Source: a bacterium HR39
GTDB taxonomy: Bacteria; Pseudomonadota; Alphaproteobacteria; Geminicoccales; Geminicoccaceae
Length of the DNA: 7,068 bases
Direction of reading: 5' to 3'
NCBI GenBank assembly: GCA_002898955.1
Contig: BEIP01000069.1
Span: 1 to 7,068, forward strand
Both the position numbers and the translations under genes were made by a program. The notes below the pieces were generated by a model, which worked only from the letters and a program-made list of their open reading frames with translations, was not told the origin of the DNA and searched no databases. Below, piece after piece: positions 1-5,546 of the stretch. Each line of letters starts with the position of its first letter. Within the stretch, counting starts at the first letter, position 1.

Positions 1-2351
1 TCGAGCAGCTCTGCGAGTTCGCCTATCTGGCGCTGGTCGATCTGCGCCTGCACGTCGGGCACGCGGTGCGCTCGGTGGAGGACACCCTGCGGCTGTGCCG
101 CGAGGACGCGGCGACGCTGACCGCCCTGCTCGAGCCGCGGCTCGTGTGGGGCTCGAAGCGGCTGTTCGACGAGCTGACGGCGCGCTTCCGTCCCGAGGCG
201 ATCCGCGGCCTCGAACAGCGCCACGTGGAGGCGATCCTCGAGGATCGCGAGAAGCGCCACGCGCGCGCCGGCGACAGCCGCTATCTGCTCGAGCCCAACG
301 TCAAGGAGGGCAAGGGGGGCCTGCGGGACCTCCAGAACCTGCTGTGGCTGGGGCGGGTGCTGTTCGACGCCCGCAGCCCGGCGGATCTGGTCCGCCACGG
401 GCTCATGAGCGAGGAGGAGGAGCGGGTCCACGGACGGCTGCGCCGGGCGCTGTGGCGGATCCGCTGCGCGCTGCACTTCGAGGCGGGGCGGGCCGAGGAG
501 CGCCTCACCTTCGACCTGCAGCCGAAGGTGGCACGGGCGCTGGGCTACCGCGGCGACGAGCGGCGGCGCGTCGAGCGGCTGATGCGCCGCTACTACATGA
601 TCGCCCGCGACGTCGGCCACCTCACCCGGGTGGTGTGCACCAATCTCGACGCCCAGGGCCGCCGGCGCCGGCGGCTCAGGCTTCCCTTCGGACGGCGCCG
701 CATCGGCGACTTCGTCGTCGAGGACGACCGCCTCTCGGTGCCCGACCCCGACCTCTTCGCGGCGCGGCCGGTGGCGATGCTCGAGCTCTTCCGGATAGCC
801 CAGGAGCGCGGCCTCGACATCCACCCGCGCGCCTTCGCCGCCATCCGCCGTCACCTCAAGCGCATCGACGCCTCGGTGCGCGAGGACCCCGCCGCCAACC
901 GGCTGTTCCTCGACATCCTGACCTCACCGCGCGATCCCGCCGGCACGCTCTCGCGCATGCACGAAGCGGGCGTGCTCGGCCAGTTCGTGCCCGAGTTCCG
1001 CCGCATCGAGGCGCAGTTCCAGCACACCCTCTACCACGTCTACACCACCGACGAGCACACCATCCGCGCCATCGACGTCCTCCACCGCATCGAGAAGGGC
1101 GAGCTAGCGGACCAGCATCCGCTCTCCGCCGGGATCTTCCCGCAGGTGAAGGACCTGCGTACGGAGCTCTATCTGTCGGTCTTCCTGCACGACATCGGCA
1201 AGGGCCGCGCGCGGGACCACAGCGAGGTGGGCGAGGAGATCGCCCGCAGGCTGTGCCCGCGCTTCGGCCTCGCTCCCGCCTCCACCGAGCTGGTGGCGTG
1301 GCTCGTGCGCCATCACCTCCTCATGACCCGCTTCGCCTTCTCGCGCGACATCGACGATCCCAAGACCGCAGAGGACTTCGTCGCCGCCGTGCAGTCGCCC
1401 GAGCGGCTGCGGCTGCTCGTGCTGCTCACCGTCGCCGACATCCGCGCCGTCGCCCCCAACGCCTGGAACGCCTGGCGGGGCCAGCTGCTGCGCGAGCTCT
1501 ACTACGAGGCCATCGGCGCCATGACCGCGGGTGACGTGGCCGGCCGGCGGCGGGCGCGGCTCGTGGCGCGGCGCAACGAACTGGCCGACCGGCTGCGGGC
1601 CCTGGGCCGGGGCGAAGCCGAGGTGGAGGCCTGGCTCGCCCGCCACGAGGACGCCTACTTCCTCGCCTTCGAGGTGGAGGAGCTGGTGGAGCACGCCCGG
1701 GCCATCGCCGCCGCCGAGGAGCGCGGCGAACCGCTGGTGCTGCAGTTCCGCCCCGAGGCCTTTCCGGCCCGCACCCGGCTTTTCGTCTTCGCGCCGGACC
1801 ATCCGGGCCTGTTCATGCGCATCGCCGGTGCCCTCGCCGCCTCGGGCACCAGCATCCTCGATGCGCGCATCTTCACCACCCGCGACGGCATGGCGCTGGA
1901 CGTCCTCGACTTCCAGGATCCGGAGACCCGGACCGCCGTGGACGATCCGGGGCGCCTTTCGCGCATCCGTGCCAACCTCGAGGGGGCGATCCGCGGCGGG
2001 CTCGACGTCGAATCGCGCCTGCGCGGCCGGCGCATCCCGCGCCACGTGGCGCTGTTCCGGGTGGAACCGCGGGTGCGCATCGACAACGCCGGAAGCCGCA
2101 CCTCGACGGTGGTGGAGGTGCAGGCGCGCGACCGCCCCGGCCTGCTCTACGACCTCGCCCGCGCCTTCCTGGAGCAGAAGGTCAGCATCAAGAGCGCCCA
2201 CATCACCACCTATGGCGAGCGGGCGGTGGACGTGTTCTACGTGCGCGACCTCTACGGCATGAAGCTCACCCGCCGGCCGCGCATCGAGAGCCTCGAGCGC
2301 GCCCTGCTCGAGGCCATCCGCCGCGGCGAGGAGGAGGCGCAGGCGGCGTGA
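1..2351 (+). CDS. glnD: Bifunctional [PII] uridylyltransferase / uridylyl-removing enzyme GlnD, 5'-truncated by the window
   Basis: GlnD attaches UMP to PII proteins when glutamine is low and removes it when glutamine is high, so it is the cytoplasmic sensor at the head of the nitrogen-control cascade. The frame is open to the left edge (first whole codon at base 3), leaving about 782 residues of a protein usually near 900 or more. The nucleotidyltransferase catalytic motif should lie upstream of the window and cannot be checked. Visible here are the family block GDSRYLLEPNVKEGKGGLRD (about 267-329), the HD phosphohydrolase motif HDIGKGRARDHSE (about 1188-1226) with its HH pair near 1311-1316, and two C-terminal ACT domains, from about 1773 (FAPDHPGLF) and about 2101 (ARDRPGLLYDLA). 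ACT domains bind glutamine. An internal ATG or GTG near 66 is not the real start, because family-like sequence (LRLHVGHAVRSVEDT) spans it. The stop overlaps the start of murJ. Identification is secure. Confidence 0.96.
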   Translation, partial: EQLCEFAYLALVDLRLHVGHAVRSVEDTLRLCREDAATLTALLEPRLVWGSKRLFDELTARFRPEAIRGLEQRHVEAILEDREKRHARAGDSRYLLEPNVKEGKGGLRDLQNLLWLGRVLFDARSPADLVRHGLMSEEEERVHGRLRRALWRIRCALHFEAGRAEERLTFDLQPKVARALGYRGDERRRVERLMRRYYMIARDVGHLTRVVCTNLDAQGRRRRRLRLPFGRRRIGDFVVEDDRLSVPDPDLFAARPVAMLELFRIAQERGLDIHPRAFAAIRRHLKRIDASVREDPAANRLFLDILTSPRDPAGTLSRMHEAGVLGQFVPEFRRIEAQFQHTLYHVYTTDEHTIRAIDVLHRIEKGELADQHPLSAGIFPQVKDLRTELYLSVFLHDIGKGRARDHSEVGEEIARRLCPRFGLAPASTELVAWLVRHHLLMTRFAFSRDIDDPKTAEDFVAAVQSPERLRLLVLLTVADIRAVAPNAWNAWRGQLLRELYYEAIGAMTAGDVAGRRRARLVARRNELADRLRALGRGEAEVEAWLARHEDAYFLAFEVEELVEHARAIAAAEERGEPLVLQFRPEAFPARTRLFVFAPDHPGLFMRIAGALAASGTSILDARIFTTRDGMALDVLDFQDPETRTAVDDPGRLSRIRANLEGAIRGGLDVESRLRGRRIPRHVALFRVEPRVRIDNAGSRTSTVVEVQARDRPGLLYDLARAFLEQKVSIKSAHITTYGERAVDVFYVRDLYGMKLTRRPRIESLERALLEAIRRGEEEAQAA
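2328..2351 (+). promoter_or_regulatory. Ribosome binding site and GTGA stop/start overlap joining glnD to murJ
   Basis: A purine run GAGGAGGAGG (2328-2337) inside the last codons of glnD sits 10 bases before a GTG start at 2348, whose last bases form the glnD TGA stop (2349-2351). This fixes the murJ start and suggests coupled translation. The conserved MurJ N-terminus begins immediately after it. Confidence 0.75.
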
Positions 2352-3871
2352 GGCTCATCCGCGACGCCTTCACCGTCCGCGGCCTCACCCTGCTCTCGCG
2401 GGTGGCCGGCTTCGTCCGCGATGCCCTCACCGCCGCGGTGCTGGGGGCGGGGGCGGCGGCGGACGCCTTCTTCGTCGCCTTCAAGCTCGCCAATCTGCTG
2501 CGCCGGCTGTTCGCCGAAGGGGCCTTCGCCGCCGGCTTCGTGCCGCTGTTCGCCCGCACCCTCGAGGGCGAGGGACCGGACGAGGCGCGCCGCTTCGCCG
2601 AGGAGGCGGCGGCGTGGATGGCCTCCATCCTGCTGCTGGTGGTGATCGCCGCCGAGCTCGCCATGCCCTGGCTGGTGCGCGTTCTGGCCACCGGCTTCGA
2701 TCCGGCCGGCGAGCGCTACGCGCTGGCGGTGGACCTCTCGCGCATCACCTTCCCCTACCTCGCCTTCGTCTCGCTGGCCGCCCTGCTCTCCGGCGTGCTC
2801 AACGGCCTCGGGCGCTTCGCGGCGGCCGCCTTCGCGCCGGTGTTGCTCAACCTCTTCCTGATCGGCGCGCTGCTGCTCGCCCTCGCCCTCTCCCTGCCCG
2901 CCGCGCACGCCCTCGCCTGGGGCGTGTTCGCGGCCGGCATCGGCCAGCTCGCCCTGCTGGCGCTCGCCCTGCACCGGGCCCGCTTCGCGCTGCGTCCCCG
3001 CCTTCCCCGCCGCAGCCCGCGCATGGCGCGCCTGTTCGCCCTGGTGCTGCCCGGGGCGGTGGGAGCCGGCGTCTACCAGCTCAACCTGATCGTCGACACC
3101 TGGTTCGCCTCGCATCTCGAAGAGGGCGCCGTCTCCTGGCTGTTCTACGCCGACCGCCTGCAGCAGCTCCCGCTCGGGGCGGTGGGCGTGGCCCTCGGTA
3201 CGGCGCTTCTGCCGGCGCTCTCGCGCCATCTGCGGGCCGGGCGCGTGAGCGAGGCGCGCGAGACCCTCAACCGCGCGCTCGAATTCGGCATGCTGCTCAC
3301 CCTGCCGGCCGCCACCGCCCTCGTCGTGGCGGCGCCTCCCATCGTGCGCGGGCTGTTCGAGCGCGGTGCGTTCGATGCGGCCGACTCCGCGGCCACCGCC
3401 GCGGCGCTCTCCGCCTTCGCCCTGGGCCTTCCCGCCTATGTGGGCATCAAGGTGCTGGCGCCGGGCTACTTCGCCCGCGAGGACACGAGGACGCCGGTGC
3501 GCATCGCCGCGACCTGCCTGCTGCTCAACATCGTGCTGGTGGCGCTCTTGGTGGGACCGCTCGCGCACGTGGGCATCGCGCTCGCCACGGCGCTCTCCAA
3601 CTGGATCAACGTGGCGCTGCTCGCCCGCGGTCTGCTGCAGGCCGGTCACCTCGCTCCAGATCGCCGCCTCGTGCGCCGGCTGGGCGCCGTCCTCCTGTCC
3701 TGTCTTGTGATGGCGGCGGTGCTCGCGGCCCTGCAGCAGGGGCTGCCGCTCGCGCCGCTGCCGCTCCTCGCGCTGCTGGTGGCGGCGGGATCGGTCAGCT
3801 ACGGCGCGGCCGCGCTCCTGACGGGGGCGCTTCGCGCCGGCGAGCTCCGGGCGCTGCTCTCCCGCGGCTGA
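2348..3871 (+). CDS. murJ: Lipid II flippase MurJ (MviN family)
   Basis: MurJ is the inner-membrane MOP-superfamily flippase that moves lipid II from the cytoplasmic to the periplasmic face for peptidoglycan synthesis. The product is 507 residues, the normal family length, and is hydrophobic throughout, consistent with about 14 membrane helices. The N-terminus has the classic LLSRVAGFVRD, ADAFFVAFKLANLLRR and FAEGAF blocks. Residues known to be essential in E. coli MurJ fall at the same numbers here: R18, R24, D39, R52, and D269-R270 in the YADRL motif (about 3146-3160). Position 273 is Gln where E. coli has Glu; from memory Gln is common there in other bacteria. The GTG start overlaps the glnD stop as GTGA, and a strong GAGGAGGAGG Shine-Dalgarno run lies at 2328-2337, 10 bases before it, so the two genes are probably translationally coupled. 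The usual alphaproteobacterial neighbour trpS does not follow. Confidence 0.97.
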   Translation: MRLIRDAFTVRGLTLLSRVAGFVRDALTAAVLGAGAAADAFFVAFKLANLLRRLFAEGAFAAGFVPLFARTLEGEGPDEARRFAEEAAAWMASILLLVVIAAELAMPWLVRVLATGFDPAGERYALAVDLSRITFPYLAFVSLAALLSGVLNGLGRFAAAAFAPVLLNLFLIGALLLALALSLPAAHALAWGVFAAGIGQLALLALALHRARFALRPRLPRRSPRMARLFALVLPGAVGAGVYQLNLIVDTWFASHLEEGAVSWLFYADRLQQLPLGAVGVALGTALLPALSRHLRAGRVSEARETLNRALEFGMLLTLPAATALVVAAPPIVRGLFERGAFDAADSAATAAALSAFALGLPAYVGIKVLAPGYFAREDTRTPVRIAATCLLLNIVLVALLVGPLAHVGIALATALSNWINVALLARGLLQAGHLAPDRRLVRRLGAVLLSCLVMAAVLAALQQGLPLAPLPLLALLVAAGSVSYGAAALLTGALRAGELRALLSRG

Positions 3872-4571
3872 GCGCTCCGGCGCCGCTTGCCCGAAGGCGC
3901 GGCGGGCTCATGTGGGAGGCGGCGGCCACGGGAGCACGGTCATGGACGTGCTGCTCTACCTCGTCCCCATCGCCCTGTTCATGGGCTTTCTGGGCCTGCT
4001 CGCCTTCCTGTGGGCGCTGCGCAGCGGCCAGTTCGAGGACCTCGACGGCGCGGCCCAGCGCATCCTGTTCGACGACGAGGACGAGCTCCCGGGCGACCAG
4101 CACCCCGGCCCGCCCCGCACCGGCGCATGAGGCCACGAGCCGGCCGAGCGCGGCGACCGCCGGGCCCACGGCCGCGAAGTGCAGCAGGTGGGCGGGACAG
4201 CGCCGGCAATCCGAACTGCCGAAGCCGGGCGGGCCCGCGACGCCGCCCGCCCCGCGCAGGCGCGCACACAGCGCGCATTCGTCGCCGTCGGGAAAGGGCC
4301 AGCCCAGCGCCGCCACCGCCGCCGCCCTCAGCATGTCCACGTGCCAGCGCACGCGGCCGTCTCCGGCCAGATGGCGGGCGAGCCGCGCGGCGATGCCACC
4401 CGGCCCGCGCGCGCTCCCGCAGTAGACGTGGACGCCGGCAGGCACGGTCCCGGTGCGGTGCTCCACCGGCCGGTCGGTCACCAGCAGCAGCGCGTAAGCG
4501 CCGGGACGCTCCGGCAGCAGCCGGCGGAGATCCCGCCGCCTCCCCGCTCCTCCCGGCGCCGCGGGGCTCAC
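3795..4571 (-). CDS. DUF123 / GIY-YIG-like domain protein with an antisense-encoded C-terminal tail
   Basis: Residues about 22-132 form a DUF123 domain, a GIY-YIG-like fold found alone or fused to endonuclease III-type proteins; its activity is not established. The GIY and YIG equivalents are G24-A-Y26 and VYCGS (49-53), followed by GGIAARLARHL, WHVD (76-79) and the diagnostic PGFGSSDC (115-122). Two CxxC pairs, C99/C102 and C122/C125, could bind metal. The GTG start at 4571 is chosen because it forms a GTGA overlap with the upstream CDGSH gene stop and sits just before the domain; the Shine-Dalgarno is poor (AAGAG, 3 bases away), suggesting coupling. The domain ends near 4176, but this frame stays open to 3795. 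Residues 133-258 are therefore antisense to all of ccoS and the murJ 3' end, with an Ala/Gly/Arg-rich composition that does not look like a domain. The domain call is firm; the biological C-terminus is uncertain. Confidence 0.78.
   Translation of the reverse strand: MSPAAPGGAGRRRDLRRLLPERPGAYALLLVTDRPVEHRTGTVPAGVHVYCGSARGPGGIAARLARHLAGDGRVRWHVDMLRAAAVAALGWPFPDGDECALCARLRGAGGVAGPPGFGSSDCRRCPAHLLHFAAVGPAVAALGRLVASCAGAGRAGVLVARELVLVVEQDALGRAVEVLELAAAQRPQEGEQAQKAHEQGDGDEVEQHVHDRAPVAAASHMSPPRLRASGAGALSRGRAAPGARRREAPPSGARPRRS
3872..3941 (+). other. Short intergenic spacer between murJ and ccoS
   Basis: The 70-base gap contains the ccoS Shine-Dalgarno (GGGAG, 3930-3934) and a weak GC-rich inverted repeat (CGCCGC at 3881-3886, GCGGCG at 3899-3904) with no T-run. 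I see no clear promoter. ccoS may be read from the glnD-murJ transcript or from a promoter I cannot recognise. Confidence 0.5.
3942..4130 (+). CDS. ccoS: cbb3-type cytochrome oxidase assembly protein CcoS
   Basis: CcoS is a small single-span inner-membrane protein needed to insert redox cofactors (heme and copper) into the cbb3-type cytochrome c oxidase, the high-affinity terminal oxidase used at low oxygen. The 62-residue product has one hydrophobic helix at about residues 4-25, followed by the family signature FLWALRSGQFEDLDGAAQRI and an acidic stretch (FDDEDE), then a short Pro-rich tail. This matches known CcoS proteins in size and layout. The ATG at 3942 is preferred over an in-frame GTG at 3912 because the family starts with MD plus a hydrophobic run, and GGGAG at 3930-3934 lies 7 bases upstream. 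It follows murJ by 70 bases. CcoS is usually encoded with ccoG, ccoH and ccoI, none of which is in this window. Its whole length is also read antisense by the open frame of the convergent DUF123 gene. Confidence 0.93.
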   Translation: MDVLLYLVPIALFMGFLGLLAFLWALRSGQFEDLDGAAQRILFDDEDELPGDQHPGPPRTGA

Positions 4572-4807
4572 AGGCTCTTGTGGGTGCCGTCGCAGAAGGG
4601 CGGATGGCCCGTGTGCTTGCAGCCGCACAGAAAGGCCGGACCGCTCTTCTCGGCGGTGAACTTCAGCGGCGCCAATCCGGTTCCCTTGTGGGAGCCGTCG
4701 CAGAAGGGCTGGCTATGGCTGCGTCCGCAGCGGCACCAGAAATAGGCCTTCCCGGCCTCCAGATCGACCCGGTAGGGCCCCTTCTGGGCGATCACCGGCT
4801 CGCTCAT
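4568..4807 (-). CDS. Double-CDGSH iron-sulfur domain protein
   Basis: This is a 79-residue soluble protein with two complete CDGSH motifs, each expected to ligate one [2Fe-2S] cluster through three Cys and one His. The first set is C25, C27, C36 and H40 (CDGSH, exact); the second is C61, C63, C72 and H76 (variant CDGTH). No signal peptide or membrane anchor is present, so it is probably cytoplasmic. Proteins of this family (mitoNEET/Miner relatives) carry redox-active, transferable clusters; a specific partner is not known here. The ATG at 4807 follows GGAGG (4815-4819) by 7 bases, with an overlapping AGGAGG (4819-4824) just upstream. It lies 23 bases after the SRAP gene and its stop overlaps the DUF123 start, so it is third in a four-gene operon. 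It is short for a general annotation but complete as a double-motif protein. Confidence 0.95.
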   Translation of the reverse strand: MSEPVIAQKGPYRVDLEAGKAYFWCRCGRSHSQPFCDGSHKGTGLAPLKFTAEKSGPAFLCGCKHTGHPPFCDGTHKSL

Positions 4808-4814
4808 GCGCGGT

Positions 4815-4824
4815 CCTCCCTCCT
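4815..4824 (-). promoter_or_regulatory. Strong Shine-Dalgarno for the CDGSH gene
   Basis: On the minus strand the gap between the SRAP stop and the CDGSH start reads AGGAGGGAGG, a duplicated Shine-Dalgarno ending 7 bases before the ATG at 4807. It supports the chosen start and suggests high translation of the small Fe-S protein relative to its neighbours. Confidence 0.7.
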
Positions 4825-4830
4825 GTCGGT

Positions 4831-5535
4831 TCAGCCGAACAGACCCCCCGGTGGCAGCGGCGGCCGGTCGGCCGGCTCCACCAGGCGCGGATCGTCGTTG
4901 CGCGGATCGTTGACCCGGCGCGACACCTCGTACCAGTCGAAGGCCTCGCCCGGAAGCGGTTCGAGGGCTTCGGCCAGCGCCGCCGGATCGCGCAGCTCCG
5001 GATCCAGCCACAGGTCGTAGTGCTCCGGCCGGATCACCACCGGCACCCGGTGGTGGAGGGGTCGCAGGGCGGGCGGGGCGTCACGGGTGAGGATGGCGGC
5101 GGTCTCGAGCGTGCTGCCGTCGGCGAGGCGGCTTTCGCGCCAGATCCCGGCCATGCCCATGGGCTCGCCCGCGGCGAGGCGCACGAAGAAGGGGCGGCTG
5201 GGCCCGCGCGGCTGCTTCTGCCACTCGTAGAAGCCGTCGGCCGGCACGAGGCAGCGGCGGCGGGCGAAGGCGTCGCGGAACATGGGGCGCGTGGCCGCCG
5301 TCTCGATGCGTGCGTTGATCATCCGCCCCGGATCCTTCGGATCGTCCATCCACGGAGCGAGCAGCCCCCAGCGGACGAAGACGGCCTCGCGCGCACCGGG
5401 TCCGGGGGCGCGGACGATCACGATGTCGGAATCGGGCGTGATGTTCCAGCGCGGACGACAGCCCGGCGGCGGTTCGCAGCCGAAGTGGAGCCGGAACTGG
5501 GAGGGCGGCACGGAGAGGGCGAAGCGGCCGCACAC
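4831..5535 (-). CDS. SRAP family protein (SOS response-associated peptidase, YedK/HMCES)
   Basis: SRAP proteins form a stable thiazolidine DNA-protein crosslink with abasic sites in single-stranded DNA through the Cys exposed after Met removal, shielding the lesion. The 234-residue product has the expected order of motifs: CGRFAL at the N-terminus (catalytic Cys2), RWNITP (29-34), RWGLLAPW (55-62), MINARIET (72-79, active-site N74), CLVPADGFYEW (95-105, active-site E104) and HHRVPVV (161-167, H161 in the catalytic His position). The usual form of the last motif is HDRMPV, so Asp to His and Met to Val are changed. The GTG at 5535 is chosen because it puts Cys at position 2; a longer in-frame start at 5619 would bury that Cys and destroy the mechanism. 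AGGA at 5545-5548 lies 9 bases upstream, overlapping the stop of the preceding gene. The gene is second in the minus-strand operon. No LexA-type operator is visible at its start. Confidence 0.96.
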   Translation of the reverse strand: MCGRFALSVPPSQFRLHFGCEPPPGCRPRWNITPDSDIVIVRAPGPGAREAVFVRWGLLAPWMDDPKDPGRMINARIETAATRPMFRDAFARRRCLVPADGFYEWQKQPRGPSRPFFVRLAAGEPMGMAGIWRESRLADGSTLETAAILTRDAPPALRPLHHRVPVVIRPEHYDLWLDPELRDPAALAEALEPLPGEAFDWYEVSRRVNDPRNDDPRLVEPADRPPLPPGGLFG

Positions 5536-5546
5536 GGTCGCCGGTC

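Noticed and set aside
1104..2201. Long open frame (365 codons) antisense to glnD
   Set aside because: It lies wholly opposite the conserved HD and ACT regions of glnD and shows only Gly/Ala/Arg/His-rich sequence with no family motif. GC-rich DNA commonly gives such stop-free shadows.
2252..3649. Long open frame (465 codons) antisense to murJ
   Set aside because: It is low-complexity, rich in Gly, Glu, Gln, Arg and His, and mirrors the hydrophobic codons of murJ. No domain or proper start signal is visible.
3880..3904. GC-rich inverted repeat after murJ as a possible rho-independent terminator
   Set aside because: The stem is only 5-6 base pairs with an 11-12 base loop and no T-run follows; such short repeats arise readily in DNA this GC-rich.
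2614..4425. 603-codon plus-strand frame overlapping murJ, ccoS and the DUF123 region
   Set aside because: It is an out-of-phase reading of murJ and ccoS, dominated by Arg, Ala, Gly and Pro, with no recognisable domain.
4572..4628. Longer start for the DUF123 gene at 4628
   Set aside because: It would overlap the CDGSH gene by about 60 bases and the extra residues show no family similarity; the GTG at 4571 with the GTGA overlap is more natural.
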